NCBI GenBank assembly: GCA_002403075.1
Contig: DHHB01000035.1
Location: forward strand, 22,375-86,374
Direction: 5' to 3'
Length of the DNA: 64,000 nucleotides
From: a bacterium UBP1_UBA4783
GTDB lineage: Bacteria; Krumholzibacteriota; Krumholzibacteriia; Krumholzibacteriales; Krumholzibacteriaceae
Shown here piece after piece: positions 42,138 to 53,100 of this stretch. The notes beneath the pieces are model-generated. The model saw only the letters and a list, made by a program, of their open reading frames with translations. It ran no database searches and had not been told where the DNA came from. A program made the position numbers and the translations under genes. Each line of letters begins with the position of its first letter. Position 1 is the stretch's first letter.

Positions 42138-43055
42138 ATGAACGAACGCGTGTTCGGCCGCGGCACGGGGTGGCTCCCCGACTATCCGGACGTCCGCGAT
42201 TACACCGTCGACCGCGGCGAGGTGAGTCCGCGGCTGCGTGAGCTCGGGGAGCGGGATTCGGTGCGGGCGATGCTCGCCAAGTCCCTCGGCGGCCGCCGCC
42301 GCGGCGGAGCGATCCCAGCGACCGCCGATCTGCGGCGGTGGTGCTCCCGCGTGGAGGATCAGGGGGAGATCGGCTCGTGCACGGCGCACGCCGCCGCCTC
42401 CCTCGTCGAGTACTTCGAGCGGCGCTCGTTCGGCTCCCACACGGACGTCTCGCGCCTCTTCGTCTACAAGACGACGCGGAACCTCATGCGCGCCGACGGC
42501 GACACGGGGGCGTTCATCCGCGCGGCGATGGGAGCGCTCGTGCTCTTCGGCGCCCCCCCCGAGGAATACTGGCCGTACCGCCCGGCGGCGTTCGATCGCG
42601 AGCCGCCCGCCTTCTGCTACGCCTTCGCCCGGAGCTACCGGGCGGTGAGCTACTACCGGCTCGATCCGCCCGGCGCCGCTCCGGAAGAGCTTCTCCTGCG
42701 CCTGCGCGCGAACCTCGCCGCGGGGCTTCCCGCGATGTTCGGGTTCACCGTGTACGGCTCGATCGCGGAGGCCGCGGATTCGGGACGGATACCGTTTCCG
42801 GGAGGGAGCGACGAAGTCGTCGGCGGGCACGCGGTCGCGGCGGTCGGCTACGACGACCGCATGAAGATCCGCGGCGCTTCTTCGGGCTCGCCGGAAACGA
42901 CGGGAGCGCTCCTCGTCCGCAACTCGTGGGGCGCCTCGTGGGGGGAGAAGGGGTACGGCTGGCTGCCCTACGCCTACGTTCTCGAGGGGCTCGCCGACGA
43001 CGTCTGGTCGCTGCTCAAGAACGAGTGGATCGATACGGGGCAGTTCAAGGCGTAG
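42138..43055 (+). CDS. Papain-like (C1) cysteine peptidase without signal peptide
   Basis: This C1-family peptidase (305 aa) has oxyanion Gln and nucleophile Cys81 in EDQGEIGSCTAHAAA, His231 in GGHAVAAVGYDD and Asn262 in LVRNSWGASWGEKGYGW, so the triad is complete. The protein lacks a signal peptide and only a short region (residues 1-70, LPDYPDVRDYTVDR) precedes the domain. It is probably cytoplasmic, as in several bacterial relatives. ATG 42138 is chosen because GAGGTGA lies seven bases before it; GTG 42129 is less well placed. The substrate is unknown. The convergent gene hemW ends one base after this stop. Confidence 0.85.
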   Translation: MNERVFGRGTGWLPDYPDVRDYTVDRGEVSPRLRELGERDSVRAMLAKSLGGRRRGGAIPATADLRRWCSRVEDQGEIGSCTAHAAASLVEYFERRSFGSHTDVSRLFVYKTTRNLMRADGDTGAFIRAAMGALVLFGAPPEEYWPYRPAAFDREPPAFCYAFARSYRAVSYYRLDPPGAAPEELLLRLRANLAAGLPAMFGFTVYGSIAEAADSGRIPFPGGSDEVVGGHAVAAVGYDDRMKIRGASSGSPETTGALLVRNSWGASWGEKGYGWLPYAYVLEGLADDVWSLLKNEWIDTGQFKA

Positions 43056-43056
43056 C

Positions 43057-44229
43057 TCAGGCGGCGAACAGGAGGGCGATCCGGTCGGCGACGCAGAACC
43101 CCTCGATCGTTGGAACGGCGCGGTCGCCCTCGACCGAGACGAGGGAGTCGCGGACGAGCCGGTCGAGCACGGCCTCCCAGTCGGGGCGCCGCCGCAGCGT
43201 CGCGAGCGGAACGCCGTCCGCCGTCCGGAATCCGAGCGAGAGGGATTCGAGGGCGCGCTCCTCCTCTCCGATCGTTTCCCGGCCCTCGACGGGCGCGCGG
43301 CCCTCTTCGGCCGCGCCGAGGTACGCGTCGAGCGGCCGCACGTTCCACCACCGCTCGTCCCCGCCGAACGAGTGCGCCGATGGGCCGAGGCCGAGGTAGG
43401 GCACGCCTCGCCAGTAGGCGAGGTTGTGCCGCGAGACGTGCGCCGCGCCGCGCGCGAAGTTCGAGACTTCGTAGTGGATATACCCGCGCGACCGGAGCAG
43501 GGCGGAGGTTTCGAGAAGGAATCGGCGTCCCGCCGTCTCGCTCATCCCGCGGAGCGTCCCCGCGGCCCGGCGCGCCCCGAACTCCGTTCCGGCGTCGATC
43601 GTGAGCTCGTAGCACGAGAGGTGCTCGGGCGCGTGATCGAGGGCGGTCTCGAGCGTGCGCATCCATGAGCCGAACGTCTGCCCCTCGATACCGTACATGA
43701 GATCGACGCCGAGGTTCGCGAACCCCGCCTCGCGCGCGAGGGCGATCGCCCCTCGCGCCGTCGATGCGTCGTGCCGGCGTCGAAGCCGCCGCAGAACCGC
43801 GTCGTCGAACGACTGGACGCCGAGAGAGAGCCGCGTGACGCCGAGCCTCCGCCACGCGGCGAGCAGATCGGCGTCGACGTCGTCCGGATTGGCCTCGATC
43901 GTCGCCTCGACCCCGGCCGAAAAAACGAAGACGCCGCGAAGGGTGTCGAAGAGGCGCGAGACGTCCCCGGCGCCGAGCAGCGAGGGCGTGCCGCCGCCGA
44001 TGTACAGCGTGTCGAACGCCGGGAAGACGCCGCGGTAGAGCGCGGCCTCCCGCTCGAGGGCGGCGAGCCAGCGGCGCTCGTTTCCGCTCTCGGGCGTCGA
44101 GTAGAATCCGCAGTAGGGGCATTTCGTCCGGCAGAACGGCACGTGGACGTAGAGACCCGCTCCGGCGCCGCCCGCCGTCGGCGGGACGCGCCAGGCGGGC
44201 GCGGCGGGAGAGCCGTCATTCCTCTTCAT
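43057..44229 (-). CDS. hemW: HemW-like radical SAM heme chaperone
   Basis: This radical SAM protein (390 aa) has the CxxxCxxC cluster motif in HVPFCRTKCPYCGFYS (Cys33, Cys37, Cys40). The LYVHVPFC lead, IGGGTPSLL, SLGVQSFDDAVLRRLRR and LDLMYGIEGQTFGSW-like segments match HemW, formerly annotated as oxygen-independent coproporphyrinogen oxidase. The C-terminal HemN_C region has SLSLGFRTADGVPLATL. It overlaps lepA by 14 bases, the same pairing seen in many genomes. The likely role is heme insertion rather than porphyrin oxidation. Confidence 0.9.
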   Translation of the reverse strand: MKRNDGSPAAPAWRVPPTAGGAGAGLYVHVPFCRTKCPYCGFYSTPESGNERRWLAALEREAALYRGVFPAFDTLYIGGGTPSLLGAGDVSRLFDTLRGVFVFSAGVEATIEANPDDVDADLLAAWRRLGVTRLSLGVQSFDDAVLRRLRRRHDASTARGAIALAREAGFANLGVDLMYGIEGQTFGSWMRTLETALDHAPEHLSCYELTIDAGTEFGARRAAGTLRGMSETAGRRFLLETSALLRSRGYIHYEVSNFARGAAHVSRHNLAYWRGVPYLGLGPSAHSFGGDERWWNVRPLDAYLGAAEEGRAPVEGRETIGEEERALESLSLGFRTADGVPLATLRRRPDWEAVLDRLVRDSLVSVEGDRAVPTIEGFCVADRIALLFAA

Positions 44230-46015
44230 TCGTCTTGAGAACCGCCACGAAGGCGCTCTGGGGGATCATGACCTGGCCGACGGTGCGCATCTTCTTCTTG
44301 CCCTTCGCCTGCTTCTCGAGGAGCTTCCGCTTCCGGGTGATGTCGCCGCCGTAGCACTTGGCGGTCACGTCCTTGCGGAAGGGGGCCACGGTCGAGCGGG
44401 CGACGATCTTGCCGCCGATCGCCCCTTGGATCGCGATCTTGAAGAGATGCCGCGGAATCTCCTTGCGGAGCCTCTCGCAGACGTTCACCGCGCGCATGCG
44501 CGCGCGATCCGCGTGGACGACGATAGCCAGCGCGTCCACGCGCTCGCCGTTCACGAGGATGTCGAGCTTCACGAGCTCGCTCCGGCGGTAATCGAGAAGC
44601 TCGTAGTCGAAGGAGCCGTAGCCCTGCGTGACGCTCTTGAGCTTGTCGTAGAAATCGTAGACGACTTCGCTCAAAGGGAGGTCGAAGAGGAGCTCGATCC
44701 GGCCCGGGACCGGATAGCCGTAACGCGGGTTTTCCCCCCTTCGGTCGAGGCAGAGCTTCATGACGGCCCCGAGGTAGCGGTCCGGCATGAGGATCGTCGC
44801 GCGGATGTACGGCTCGAGGGCATAGTCGATGGCGATCGGATCGGGGTAGTGCACGGGATTGTCGACGACGATCGTCTCTCCGCTCTTGAGAACGAAGTGA
44901 AACTCGACGCTCGGCGACGTCATGATGATCGATTGATCGAACTCCCGCTCGAGCCGTTCCTGGAATATCTCGAGGTGGAGGAGCCCGAGGAAGCCGCACC
45001 GGAACCCTTGCCCGAGCGCGGCGGAGGAATCGCGCTGATACACGAGCGAGGCGTCGTTCAGCTTGTAGCGCTCCATCGAATCGGCGAGCGCGTCGAAGTC
45101 CTCGCTGCTCACGGGATAAATGGAGGAAAAGACGACCGGCTTGACCTCGCGGAACCCGGGAAGCGGCGCCGCCACGGGTCTGTCGACGTGCGTGATCGTG
45201 TCGCCGATGCGGGTGTCGCTCACGGTCTTGATCCCGGCGATGACGTATCCGACCTCTCCCGCCCGGAGGGCGGGGCGGCGTTCACGGTCGATGCGGAACA
45301 CGCCGACCTCTTCGACGCGGTGCGACGTGCCGAGGGACATGAGCCGGATGTCGTCCCCCGCGCGGATCGTTCCGTCGAAGATGCGGAAGCTGATGATGGC
45401 GCCGCGGAAGGGGTCGTATTTCGCGTCGAAGATGAGCGCGGCGAGCGGCGCCTCGGGTTCCCCCGCCGGCGGCGGGATGCGGAGCGTGATCGCCTCGAGG
45501 ATGTCGTCGATGCCGGTCCCCTCCTTGGCGGAGCAGAGGATCGCGTCGTCGGCGTCGAGCCCGAGTTCCGTCTCGATCTCGACGCGCGTATGATCGATGT
45601 CGGCGGAGGGGGAATCGATCTTGTTGATCACGGGGATGATCGCGAGCTGGTGCTCGAGCGCGGCGTACATATTGGCGAGCGTCTGCGCCTGCACCCCCTG
45701 CGTCGCGTCGACGAGGAGCAGCACGCCCTCGCAGGAGGCGAGCGCGCGGGACACCTCGTACGAGAAATCGACGTGCCCCGGGGTGTCGATGAGGTTGAGG
45801 ATGTACTGCTCGCCGGCGGCGCTCGTGTAGGGCATGCACACGGTCTGGCTCTTGATCGTGATGCCGCGCTCGCGCTCGATATCCATCGTGTCGAGCATCT
45901 GATCGTGGAATTCGCGGTCCTCGACGAGCTTCGCGCGCTGTATGAAACGGTCGGCGAGCGTGGATTTTCCGTGATCGATGTGCGCGATGATGCTGAAATT
46001 GCGTATCTGCGCCAT
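44216..46015 (-). CDS. lepA: Elongation factor 4 (LepA)
   Basis: LepA is a ribosome-associated GTPase that acts on stalled or misassembled ribosomes. The 599-aa protein has G1 AHIDHGKST (residues 11-19), switch ERGITIKSQTVCMPY, G3 DTPGHVDFSYEVSRAL, G4 NKIDSP and the LepA-specific C-terminal domain (GAIGGKIVARSTVAPFRKDV; KQAKGKKKMR). Start MAQIRNFS at 46015 matches the family; the longer frame adds 50 unlikely residues. hemW follows with overlap, so both share a transcript. Confidence 0.96.
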   Translation of the reverse strand: MAQIRNFSIIAHIDHGKSTLADRFIQRAKLVEDREFHDQMLDTMDIERERGITIKSQTVCMPYTSAAGEQYILNLIDTPGHVDFSYEVSRALASCEGVLLLVDATQGVQAQTLANMYAALEHQLAIIPVINKIDSPSADIDHTRVEIETELGLDADDAILCSAKEGTGIDDILEAITLRIPPPAGEPEAPLAALIFDAKYDPFRGAIISFRIFDGTIRAGDDIRLMSLGTSHRVEEVGVFRIDRERRPALRAGEVGYVIAGIKTVSDTRIGDTITHVDRPVAAPLPGFREVKPVVFSSIYPVSSEDFDALADSMERYKLNDASLVYQRDSSAALGQGFRCGFLGLLHLEIFQERLEREFDQSIIMTSPSVEFHFVLKSGETIVVDNPVHYPDPIAIDYALEPYIRATILMPDRYLGAVMKLCLDRRGENPRYGYPVPGRIELLFDLPLSEVVYDFYDKLKSVTQGYGSFDYELLDYRRSELVKLDILVNGERVDALAIVVHADRARMRAVNVCERLRKEIPRHLFKIAIQGAIGGKIVARSTVAPFRKDVTAKCYGGDITRKRKLLEKQAKGKKKMRTVGQVMIPQSAFVAVLKTNEEE

Positions 46016-46295
46016 GCGGCGGCCACCCCGTGCCGTGCGTTTCCGGTGAACGTGAACGATGAAATGTAGCGATTTCACGCCCGGGTGTAAAGACCGCTTT
46101 TGGACGGCCCCGCGCCGGAACGTTCGCTCGCCCGTCCCGCTCGAATCGGTTCGCGCCGGCGGCAACTGCCGACGGCAAATGCGCCGTTGTGCGGGACGCG
46201 CGGCGTGCGCTATAGTGAGCCTTCCCGCGGGCGACCGGCGCCGCCCGCGGGCTCATGCGGTCCGCATCGCCCGGGGCTTCAGCGGGAAGACGCCT

Positions 46296-46898
46296 ATGGA
46301 CTGGAACACGATCATCGACGGCACGCTCTTTCGATGGGTCGTCACGCCTCTCCTCATCTTTCTCGCGCGCATCGGCGACCAGTCGATCGGCACGATCCGG
46401 ATCATCTTTATCGGGCGAGGGAACAAGGTCATCGCGCCGTTCCTCGGATTTTTCGAGGTGCTCATCTGGCTGCTCGCGATACGCCAGATCATGACGAACC
46501 TCACGAACGGCTTCTACTACGTCGCCTACGCGGGAGGTTTCGCCGCGGGCACGTTCGTCGGCATGTACATCGAGGAAAAGCTCGCGATGGGGGTGATGCT
46601 CATCCGCATCGTGACGAGCCAGGGGGACGAGGCGCTCATCGAGCGGCTCAAGGCGGAGGATTACGGGGTGACGAGCGTGGACGCCGCCGGGGCGCGCGGG
46701 CAGGTGCACCTCATCTATACGATCGTGAAGCGCGCGGATCTCGCGCGCGTCGTCGGCATCATCGACCGCTTCAATCCGCGGGCCTTCTACACGATCGAGG
46801 ACGTCCGGTTCGCGAGGGAAGGGGTGTTTCCGGCGGACGGCCGCTCGCCGCTGCGGAGGCATCTCGACGTGTTCCGGTTCTGGAAAAAGGGCAAGTGA
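46296..46898 (+). CDS. UPF0316 membrane protein (DUF2179/DUF5698)
   Basis: This 200-aa protein has three N-terminal helices (WVVTPLLIFLARIGDQSIGT, VIAPFLGFFEVLIWLLAIRQ, YVAYAGGFAAGTFVGMYIEE) and a C-terminal DUF2179 alpha/beta domain (AIIVTSQGDEALIER-like segment, FNPRAFYTIEDVRFAR). It matches the UPF0316/YebE-like family of unknown function found in many bacteria. TATAGT at 46211-46216 is a weak -10 candidate. It diverges from lepA across a 280-base region in which I see no other gene. The P-type ATPase gene starts 44 bases after its stop. Confidence 0.85.
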   Translation: MDWNTIIDGTLFRWVVTPLLIFLARIGDQSIGTIRIIFIGRGNKVIAPFLGFFEVLIWLLAIRQIMTNLTNGFYYVAYAGGFAAGTFVGMYIEEKLAMGVMLIRIVTSQGDEALIERLKAEDYGVTSVDAAGARGQVHLIYTIVKRADLARVVGIIDRFNPRAFYTIEDVRFAREGVFPADGRSPLRRHLDVFRFWKKGK

Positions 46899-46942
46899 CG
46901 CTCCGCCCCGCGGGCCGGCGGGCGGCGGGAGATCGAGACGCG

Positions 46943-49519
46943 ATGAACGACCGGACCCGCGCGTTTTCCCCCGACGCGATCCGGGGGCTCTCCGACGAAG
47001 AGGCCGCGCGCCGGCTCGCGAGAGACGGCCCGAACGAGCTGCCGTCGGCGGCCCGCCGGTCGATCTTCCGCATCGCCCTCGGCGTCGTCCGCGAGCCCAT
47101 GTTCGTTCTGCTGGTCGCCTGCGGCTCCCTCTATTTCGCGCTCGGAGACGCGGCGGAGGGGTTCATGCTCCTCGGCTTCGTCTTCGTCATCATGACGATC
47201 ACGTTCTATCAGGAACGCAAGACCGAGCGCGCGCTCGAGGCCCTGAAGAACCTCTCGAGTCCGCGCGCCCTCGTCATTCGCGGCGGCGTCGAACGGCGCG
47301 TCGCGGGGCGGGAAGTGGTCCGCGGCGATACGATCGTCCTCGCCGAGGGAGACCGCGTCCCCGCCGACGGCGTGATACTCTGGCACGGCAGCCTCGCCGC
47401 CGACGAATCGCTTCTCACCGGAGAGTCGTTCCCCGTCGACAAGACCGTCTGGGACGGAACGGCCGGCATGCGGTGCCCGGGCGGCGACGGGCTGCCCTTC
47501 GTCTATTCGGGAACGATGGTCGTGCGCGGACAGGGGATCGTCGAGGTCAAGGCCGTCGGGCTCGACACCGAGATCGGCAGGATCGGCCGGACGCTCCAGG
47601 CGCTGAAATCCGAAGACACGCCCCTGCAGAAGGAGACGGCCCGGATCGTCCGCGGCTTCGCCGTCGCCGGGCTCGCGCTCTGCGCCGTCGTCGTCGTCGC
47701 CTACGCGCTGACGCGGGACGATTGGATCGGCGGGCTGCTCGCCGGCATCACGCTCGCGATGGCGATAGTGCCCGAGGAGTTCCCCGTCGTGCTCACGATC
47801 TTTCTCGCGCTCGGCGCCTGGCACCTCTCGCGCAGCCGCGTGCTCACCCGGCATATGCCGGTGATAGAGACGCTCGGATCGGCGACCGTTCTGTGTGTCG
47901 ACAAGACCGGCACCCTCACGATGAACCGGATGGCCGTGCGAGAGCTCTTCGCCGGCGGGCGCTCGCTCGACGTGAGCTGCGCGGGCGACGAGCCGCTGCC
48001 CGAGGCCTTTCACGAGATCCTCGAGTTTTCCATCCTCGCGAGCCAGCGTGATCCGTTCGACCCGATGGAGAAAGCGTTCAAGCGGTTCGGTGACGACTGT
48101 CTCGCGCACACCGAGCACCTCCACGACGATTGGACCCTCGTTCACGAGTATCCGATTTCGGAGAGCCTGCTCGCGATATCGCGCGTCTGGAAATCCCCGG
48201 GGGGAGACGAGCTCGTCATCGCGGCGAAGGGCGCTCCCGAGGTCGTCGCGGACCTCTGTCATCTCGGCGAGCGGGAGATCGGCGAACTCGCCGGGCCGGT
48301 GCAGGCGATGGCCGGCCGCGGGCTCCGGGTGCTCGGCGTGGCGAAGGCGCACGTCCGAGCGGGAGAGCTTCCCGGCGGCCAGCACGATTTCGACTTCCGG
48401 TTCCTCGGCCTCGTCGGTCTCGCCGATCCGATCCGGCCCGGAGTCGCGGACTCCCTGCGGGAATGCGCGGACGCGAACATCCGCGTGGTCATGGTGACCG
48501 GCGATTATCCCGGCACGGCCAGCGCCGTCGCCCGGCAGGCGGGGCTCCGAGGGAACGGCGAGGTCGCGACGGGGGCGGACCTCGAGCGGATGGACCGGCC
48601 GGCGCTCGAACGCCTCGCGGCGCGCGTGAACGTATTCGCGCGCGTCATGCCCGAGCAGAAGCTCCTCCTCGTGAACGCCCTCAAGGCGAACCGCGAAACC
48701 GTCGCCATGACGGGGGACGGCGTGAACGACGCGCCCGCCCTCAAATCGGCGCACATCGGGATCGCGATGGGGGGGAGGGGGACCGACGTGGCGCGCGAGG
48801 CCGCCTCCATCGTTCTCCTCGACGACGATTTCTCGTCGATCGTGAAGGCGGTGCGCATGGGACGCAGGATCTTCGACAACCTCAAGAAGGCGATGGCCTA
48901 CATCCTCGCCATACACGTGCCGATCGCGGGGCTCTCGCTGATCCCCGTGCTCCTGAAATGGCCCCTCGTGCTGCTCCCCGTGCACATCGTGTTCCTCGAG
49001 CTCATCATCGATCCCGCCTGCTCGGTGGTCTTCGAAGGGGAGCCGGAGGAGACGAACATCATGCGTCGGCCGCCGCGCGCGCTCGGGGAGCCGCTCTTCG
49101 GAAAACGCACGGTGCAGTTCAGCGTGCTTCAGGGGCTCGTCGTTCTCGCGGTGACGCTCGCGATCTTCGCCGCGGCCCGCTCGCTCGGACGGGAGACGGA
49201 TGAGGCGCGGGCCTTCGCTTTCACGACGCTCGTCGTCGCGAACCTCGCCCTCATCTTCACGAACCGGTCCTGGTCGCGCTCGATCGCGCGGACGCTGCGA
49301 ACCCGGAACGCCGCGGCGTGGTGGTGCGCGGGCGGAGCGATCCTCTTCCTCGGGCTCATCCTGTACGTGCCGTTTCTGCGGGGGCTGTTCCGGCTCGCGA
49401 CGCTGCACGCCGCGGATCTGCTCGTGTGCGCGGGAGCCGGAGTCCTCGGCGTCGTGTGGTTCGAAGCGTTCAAGGCGAGAGCCGCCCGCTCCGCTCCCCG
49501 GCCCGCGGCCGGAGGGTGA
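46943..49519 (+). CDS. P-type cation-transporting ATPase with PEEFP motif
   Basis: This P-type ATPase (858 aa) has the actuator [11 protein letters not shown], phosphorylation site [11 protein letters not shown] (Asp320), [13 protein letters not shown] hinge and eight to ten helices. It groups with Ca2+-ATPase-like type II pumps by its N-terminus ([20 protein letters not shown]). Helix 4 has VPEEFPVVL instead of PEGLP (near residue 278), and the sixth helix reads [15 protein letters not shown], lacking the Asn-Asp pair of Ca2+ pumps. The ion is therefore uncertain; Mn2+ or another divalent cation is possible. Adjacent carbonic anhydrase lies 53 bases downstream. Confidence 0.9.
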   Translation: MNDRTRAFSPDAIRGLSDEEAARRLARDGPNELPSAARRSIFRIALGVVREPMFVLLVACGSLYFALGDAAEGFMLLGFVFVIMTITFYQERKTERALEALKNLSSPRALVIRGGVERRVAGREVVRGDTIVLAEGDRVPADGVILWHGSLAADESLLTGESFPVDKTVWDGTAGMRCPGGDGLPFVYSGTMVVRGQGIVEVKAVGLDTEIGRIGRTLQALKSEDTPLQKETARIVRGFAVAGLALCAVVVVAYALTRDDWIGGLLAGITLAMAIVPEEFPVVLTIFLALGAWHLSRSRVLTRHMPVIETLGSATVLCVDKTGTLTMNRMAVRELFAGGRSLDVSCAGDEPLPEAFHEILEFSILASQRDPFDPMEKAFKRFGDDCLAHTEHLHDDWTLVHEYPISESLLAISRVWKSPGGDELVIAAKGAPEVVADLCHLGEREIGELAGPVQAMAGRGLRVLGVAKAHVRAGELPGGQHDFDFRFLGLVGLADPIRPGVADSLRECADANIRVVMVTGDYPGTASAVARQAGLRGNGEVATGADLERMDRPALERLAARVNVFARVMPEQKLLLVNALKANRETVAMTGDGVNDAPALKSAHIGIAMGGRGTDVAREAASIVLLDDDFSSIVKAVRMGRRIFDNLKKAMAYILAIHVPIAGLSLIPVLLKWPLVLLPVHIVFLELIIDPACSVVFEGEPEETNIMRRPPRALGEPLFGKRTVQFSVLQGLVVLAVTLAIFAAARSLGRETDEARAFAFTTLVVANLALIFTNRSWSRSIARTLRTRNAAAWWCAGGAILFLGLILYVPFLRGLFRLATLHAADLLVCAGAGVLGVVWFEAFKARAARSAPRPAAGG

Positions 49520-49572
49520 CGAAGGCGCGGCGGAGCGATCGAACGTTCCGGTGCGAAGAAAGGAAACTCGGC

Positions 49573-50157
49573 ATGATGAACGATCCGGCTCGGCAAGCGC
49601 TCGAAGCGCTCATGGAGGGAAACGCGCGGTTTCGCGAGGGCAATCCCGCGCACCCCCGGCGGGACGGGCGGCGCCGCGCCGAGACGGCGTCCGGGCAGAG
49701 GCCCTTCGCCGCGATCCTGTCGTGCGCGGACTCCCGCGTGCCGCCCGAGATCCTCTTCGATCAGGGGATCGGCGATCTCTTCGTCGTGCGCGCCGCGGGG
49801 CACGTGCTCGACGCCGCAGGTCTCGGCAGTCTCGAGTACGCCGCGTCGCACCTCGGCGTGCCGCTCGTCGTCGTGCTCGGACACACGCGCTGCGGCGCCG
49901 TGGAGGCCGTTCTCGCGGGCGGCGAAACGTGCGGCAGCGCGCGTTTCGTGGTCGAGGCGATCCGTCCGTCCGTCGAGCGGGCGCGCCTCCTCGGCGGCGA
50001 TATCCGCCGGGACGCGGTCCGCGAGAACGTCGCCGCGGCGGTGTCCCTCGTCTCCTCCTGCGAGCCGGTGATCGCCGCGCTCGTCGCGGCGGGCTCGACG
50101 GCGGTCGTCGGCGCGGTGTACGACGTCGAGAGCGGCGCCGTCGAAATCGTCGGCTGA
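49573..50157 (+). CDS. Beta-class carbonic anhydrase
   Basis: This zinc enzyme (194 aa) interconverts CO2 and bicarbonate. Zinc ligands Cys51 in SCADSRVPPE and His104/Cys107 in GHTRCGAV, with the Asp53-Arg55 dyad, are intact. ALMEGNARF at the N-terminus and the C-terminal GAVYDVESG fit the beta class. The ATG has AAAGGAAA nine bases upstream. It lies downstream of the P-type ATPase on the same strand and convergent with the C25 peptidase, whose stop is two bases away. No signal peptide is seen, so it is cytoplasmic. Confidence 0.93.
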   Translation: MMNDPARQALEALMEGNARFREGNPAHPRRDGRRRAETASGQRPFAAILSCADSRVPPEILFDQGIGDLFVVRAAGHVLDAAGLGSLEYAASHLGVPLVVVLGHTRCGAVEAVLAGGETCGSARFVVEAIRPSVERARLLGGDIRRDAVRENVAAAVSLVSSCEPVIAALVAAGSTAVVGAVYDVESGAVEIVG

Positions 50158-50159
50158 GA

Positions 50160-53100
50160 TCATCTCACGAGAACGAGACGCGTCGTCGCCGTGTACGCCC
50201 CCGCCGCGAGCCGGCAGAAGTATACGCCGCTCGCCGCGGATTTCCCTCGGTCGTCGCGGCCGTCCCACACGGCCGCGTAGCGTCCGGCGGCGGCGCGGCG
50301 GTCGACGAGCGTGCGCACGAGCCTTCCCGACGCGTCGAAAATCTTGATCTCCACGGCGCCGTCGCGCGCGAGCGCGTACGGGACGACGGTCGACGGATTG
50401 AACGGATTCGGGTACGCGGGATCGAGCCGCGTCGTCGCCGGTCCGCCCTGCGGCCCGCCGGCGTCGGTCGGAACGACGGTCGTGACGCGGATGTCGTCGA
50501 TGTGCCACCCCTCGAAACCGCGCTGCTCGTCGCTCGCGAAGTGGAACCGCACGAGAACGGGGCCGGAATAGGCGGAGAGATCGAACGTCTCGAACCGCCA
50601 GTCGAAGGCGCCCGACCAGCAGCGCTGGTACGGGGCGAGGAAGATCGTGTTGTACGGACTCGCTCGCGACGGGTACGGCGTTGCGGGAGCGAGGATCGTC
50701 CACGTGAGTCCGCCGTCGCGCGAGATCTCCGCGACCGCGGCGTCGAGCGCCCAGTACGGGTAGACCGCCCCGGCCTCGGCCTCCATCCGGTGCCAGAAGG
50801 TGAGCGTCGAGCCGGTGAAGAGGCACAGCGGCGGAAGCGTCAGCGCCGACTCCGATATGTTCGCGTAGGGCGATTCGTCCGCGCCGCCGCATTTCCAGCT
50901 CGAGGGCGCCGAGCGGAAGCGCTCCCCGCTCACGTGCCATTGATCCATCCCGGCGATCGCGCGATGGTCGAAGGGCTCCTCGCTCTCCCCGTGATCGTCG
51001 ATCTCGAAGCCGCAGGTGCGGACCCTGATCGTGTCCGCGCGCGTCGGAATGTTCTCTCCCGAGAGAGTGAGAACGAGGGTGAGGGGGGTGAAGGGAGGGG
51101 TCGATTCGGCGACAAACCAGAGAAGCTCCCCCGCGGATCCGAACGAGCCCCCCGGCGGAACGGCGGCGCTCTCCACCGTTCCCCGCACGACTCGGGCAAA
51201 GCCGATTTCCGGTATGGAGAGGGAGAGAACGGCGCCGCGCGCCTCCGTCGATCCCGCGTTCCGGTACGAGCAGATGAAATTCTGAAACTCCCACGCGTCG
51301 AGACAGCCGTCTCCGTCCCCCTCCGGCGCGTCGGTGATCGACCACGACTCGAGCGCCACGGCGGGGGAGCTCACGAGCAGAAGCTGCGGCGAACGCCACG
51401 TTCCCTCGGTCGCCGCCACGGCGAGGACGATCGGCGCGAGGCGCGGGCCGCCGCCGTTCGCGAGGATCTCCACCGAAAACGCGTCGTCGATCGCCGTTTC
51501 CGATCCGGCGCCGAGGTTCCCGACGAAACGGCTTCCGTCGATGATGCGAATCGCCGTGTCCGCGCTCGCCAGCGAGATCTCGACGCCGGTGAGATCCGCG
51601 GAGCCCGCGTTCGCGAGCAGCACGACGAGGGCGATCCGCTCGCCGGGCTCCGCGACGCCGTCCCCGTCGCCGGCGCGCGAGAGGAGCGAGTCGTCGCGCA
51701 CCCCGAGAAGCCTCGCCGAGCAGAGGAGCTCGGCGTCCGCGGCGACCGTGATCGTGTCGTGATACGGGTAGTGATCCGGGGACACGATCGACAGCAGCAC
51801 GTCGCCGGCGGCGAACGCGCCGAAGTCGACGAGCGCCTCGCCGGCCGCGTCCGTGAACGCCTCCCGGTAGGGTCCCGGCGCCGCCGCGTCGAGGACGACG
51901 CGCGCTCCGGCCACGGGGCCGCCGTCGTCGCTCACCCTGACCGCGAAACCGTCCTGTCCCGCGAACGGCGGGGCCGAATACTCGGCGTCGAGGCGCCGCG
52001 GCTCGGCGGTCCATACGGGGAGGGCCGGGTCGCCGAGCAGCGTGAGCGTGTAGTACACCCACCTGACGGCGCCGTAGGAGACGTACGGGGCGTTGTCGAC
52101 GCGCGACCGGTCGTGCGCCTCGCCGAGGCGGCGGCTCCCGCCGCCGAAGAGTGCGCCGAAGAAGCGGCGGTCGAAGAACTGCGAGACGCCGCACGTCGAG
52201 CCGGGCGCGTCCCAGCCGAGACGCGTATGGCCGATGAACGCCACGGCGCCGCAGGGCCCGGTGAGGAGCTTCTCGGCGATGCAGTCTTCCGCGCGGACGG
52301 CGCCGGCGGGATCGCGGTTGTCGAACGAGGCGGCGTAGCATCCGTGCGACCAGCAGATAAAATGGCTCGAGGAGACGCCGTCGTTAGCGAGCAGCGGCAC
52401 CTGCGCTCCCGAGAGGCGCATGACCTCGTCGATATTCGCATGGCCGGCGTGGTTGACGAGGTGCACGCCGGCGTTGAGAACCGGCAGAAGCTGCGCCGCG
52501 TTCCACGAGCCGAGATCGCGGTCGTACAGCGTGATCGAGCCGTAGAACGGCGGAACGCCCTGCGTGTCGAACCCCCAGCTCGACGAGCCGAAGAGGATCT
52601 CGTCCTTGTAATCCCCGCCCCAGGTGTCGACGCCGTTCTCGGACCAGAGGAGCTCGCCCAGCATGAGCGCGCTTTCGCACTGCGGGGCGACGGGGGAGAG
52701 CTGGTAGCGCGCGATCTTCGCGATCACGTTCGCGATCTCGGCCGTCGAATCGACGGGAAGCCGTCCGACGCAGACCTCCGGCAGGAGATCCTCTTCGCCG
52801 GGTTCCCCGAAGTACGCGTCGCCGTCGGCGTTCCACGTGCCGTCGAGACAGGCGTAGTAGAGATCGGAGGCGACGTCGGGATCGACCGTCGCGCCGACCT
52901 TCGCGTAGAGCCCGCGGTGCGGGACGATCTCGTCGTCCCCGCCGAGGAGCACGTACTCGGCGCCCCAGCTCTCGTACGCGTGGGAGATGAAGGCGCGGAT
53001 CCGCTCCTGCAGGTCCGCGCCGGGGAAGCTCGCTGCGATCCACGCCGTGTCCACGACGCGGGCGCGCATGCCGCAGGAGGTCTTCAACGCCGCGAGCGGC

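Noticed and set aside
49129..52341. 1070-codon open frame overlapping the C25 peptidase and carbonic anhydrase
   Set aside because: It is an Arg-rich out-of-frame shadow; the real frames carry catalytic motifs of both enzymes.
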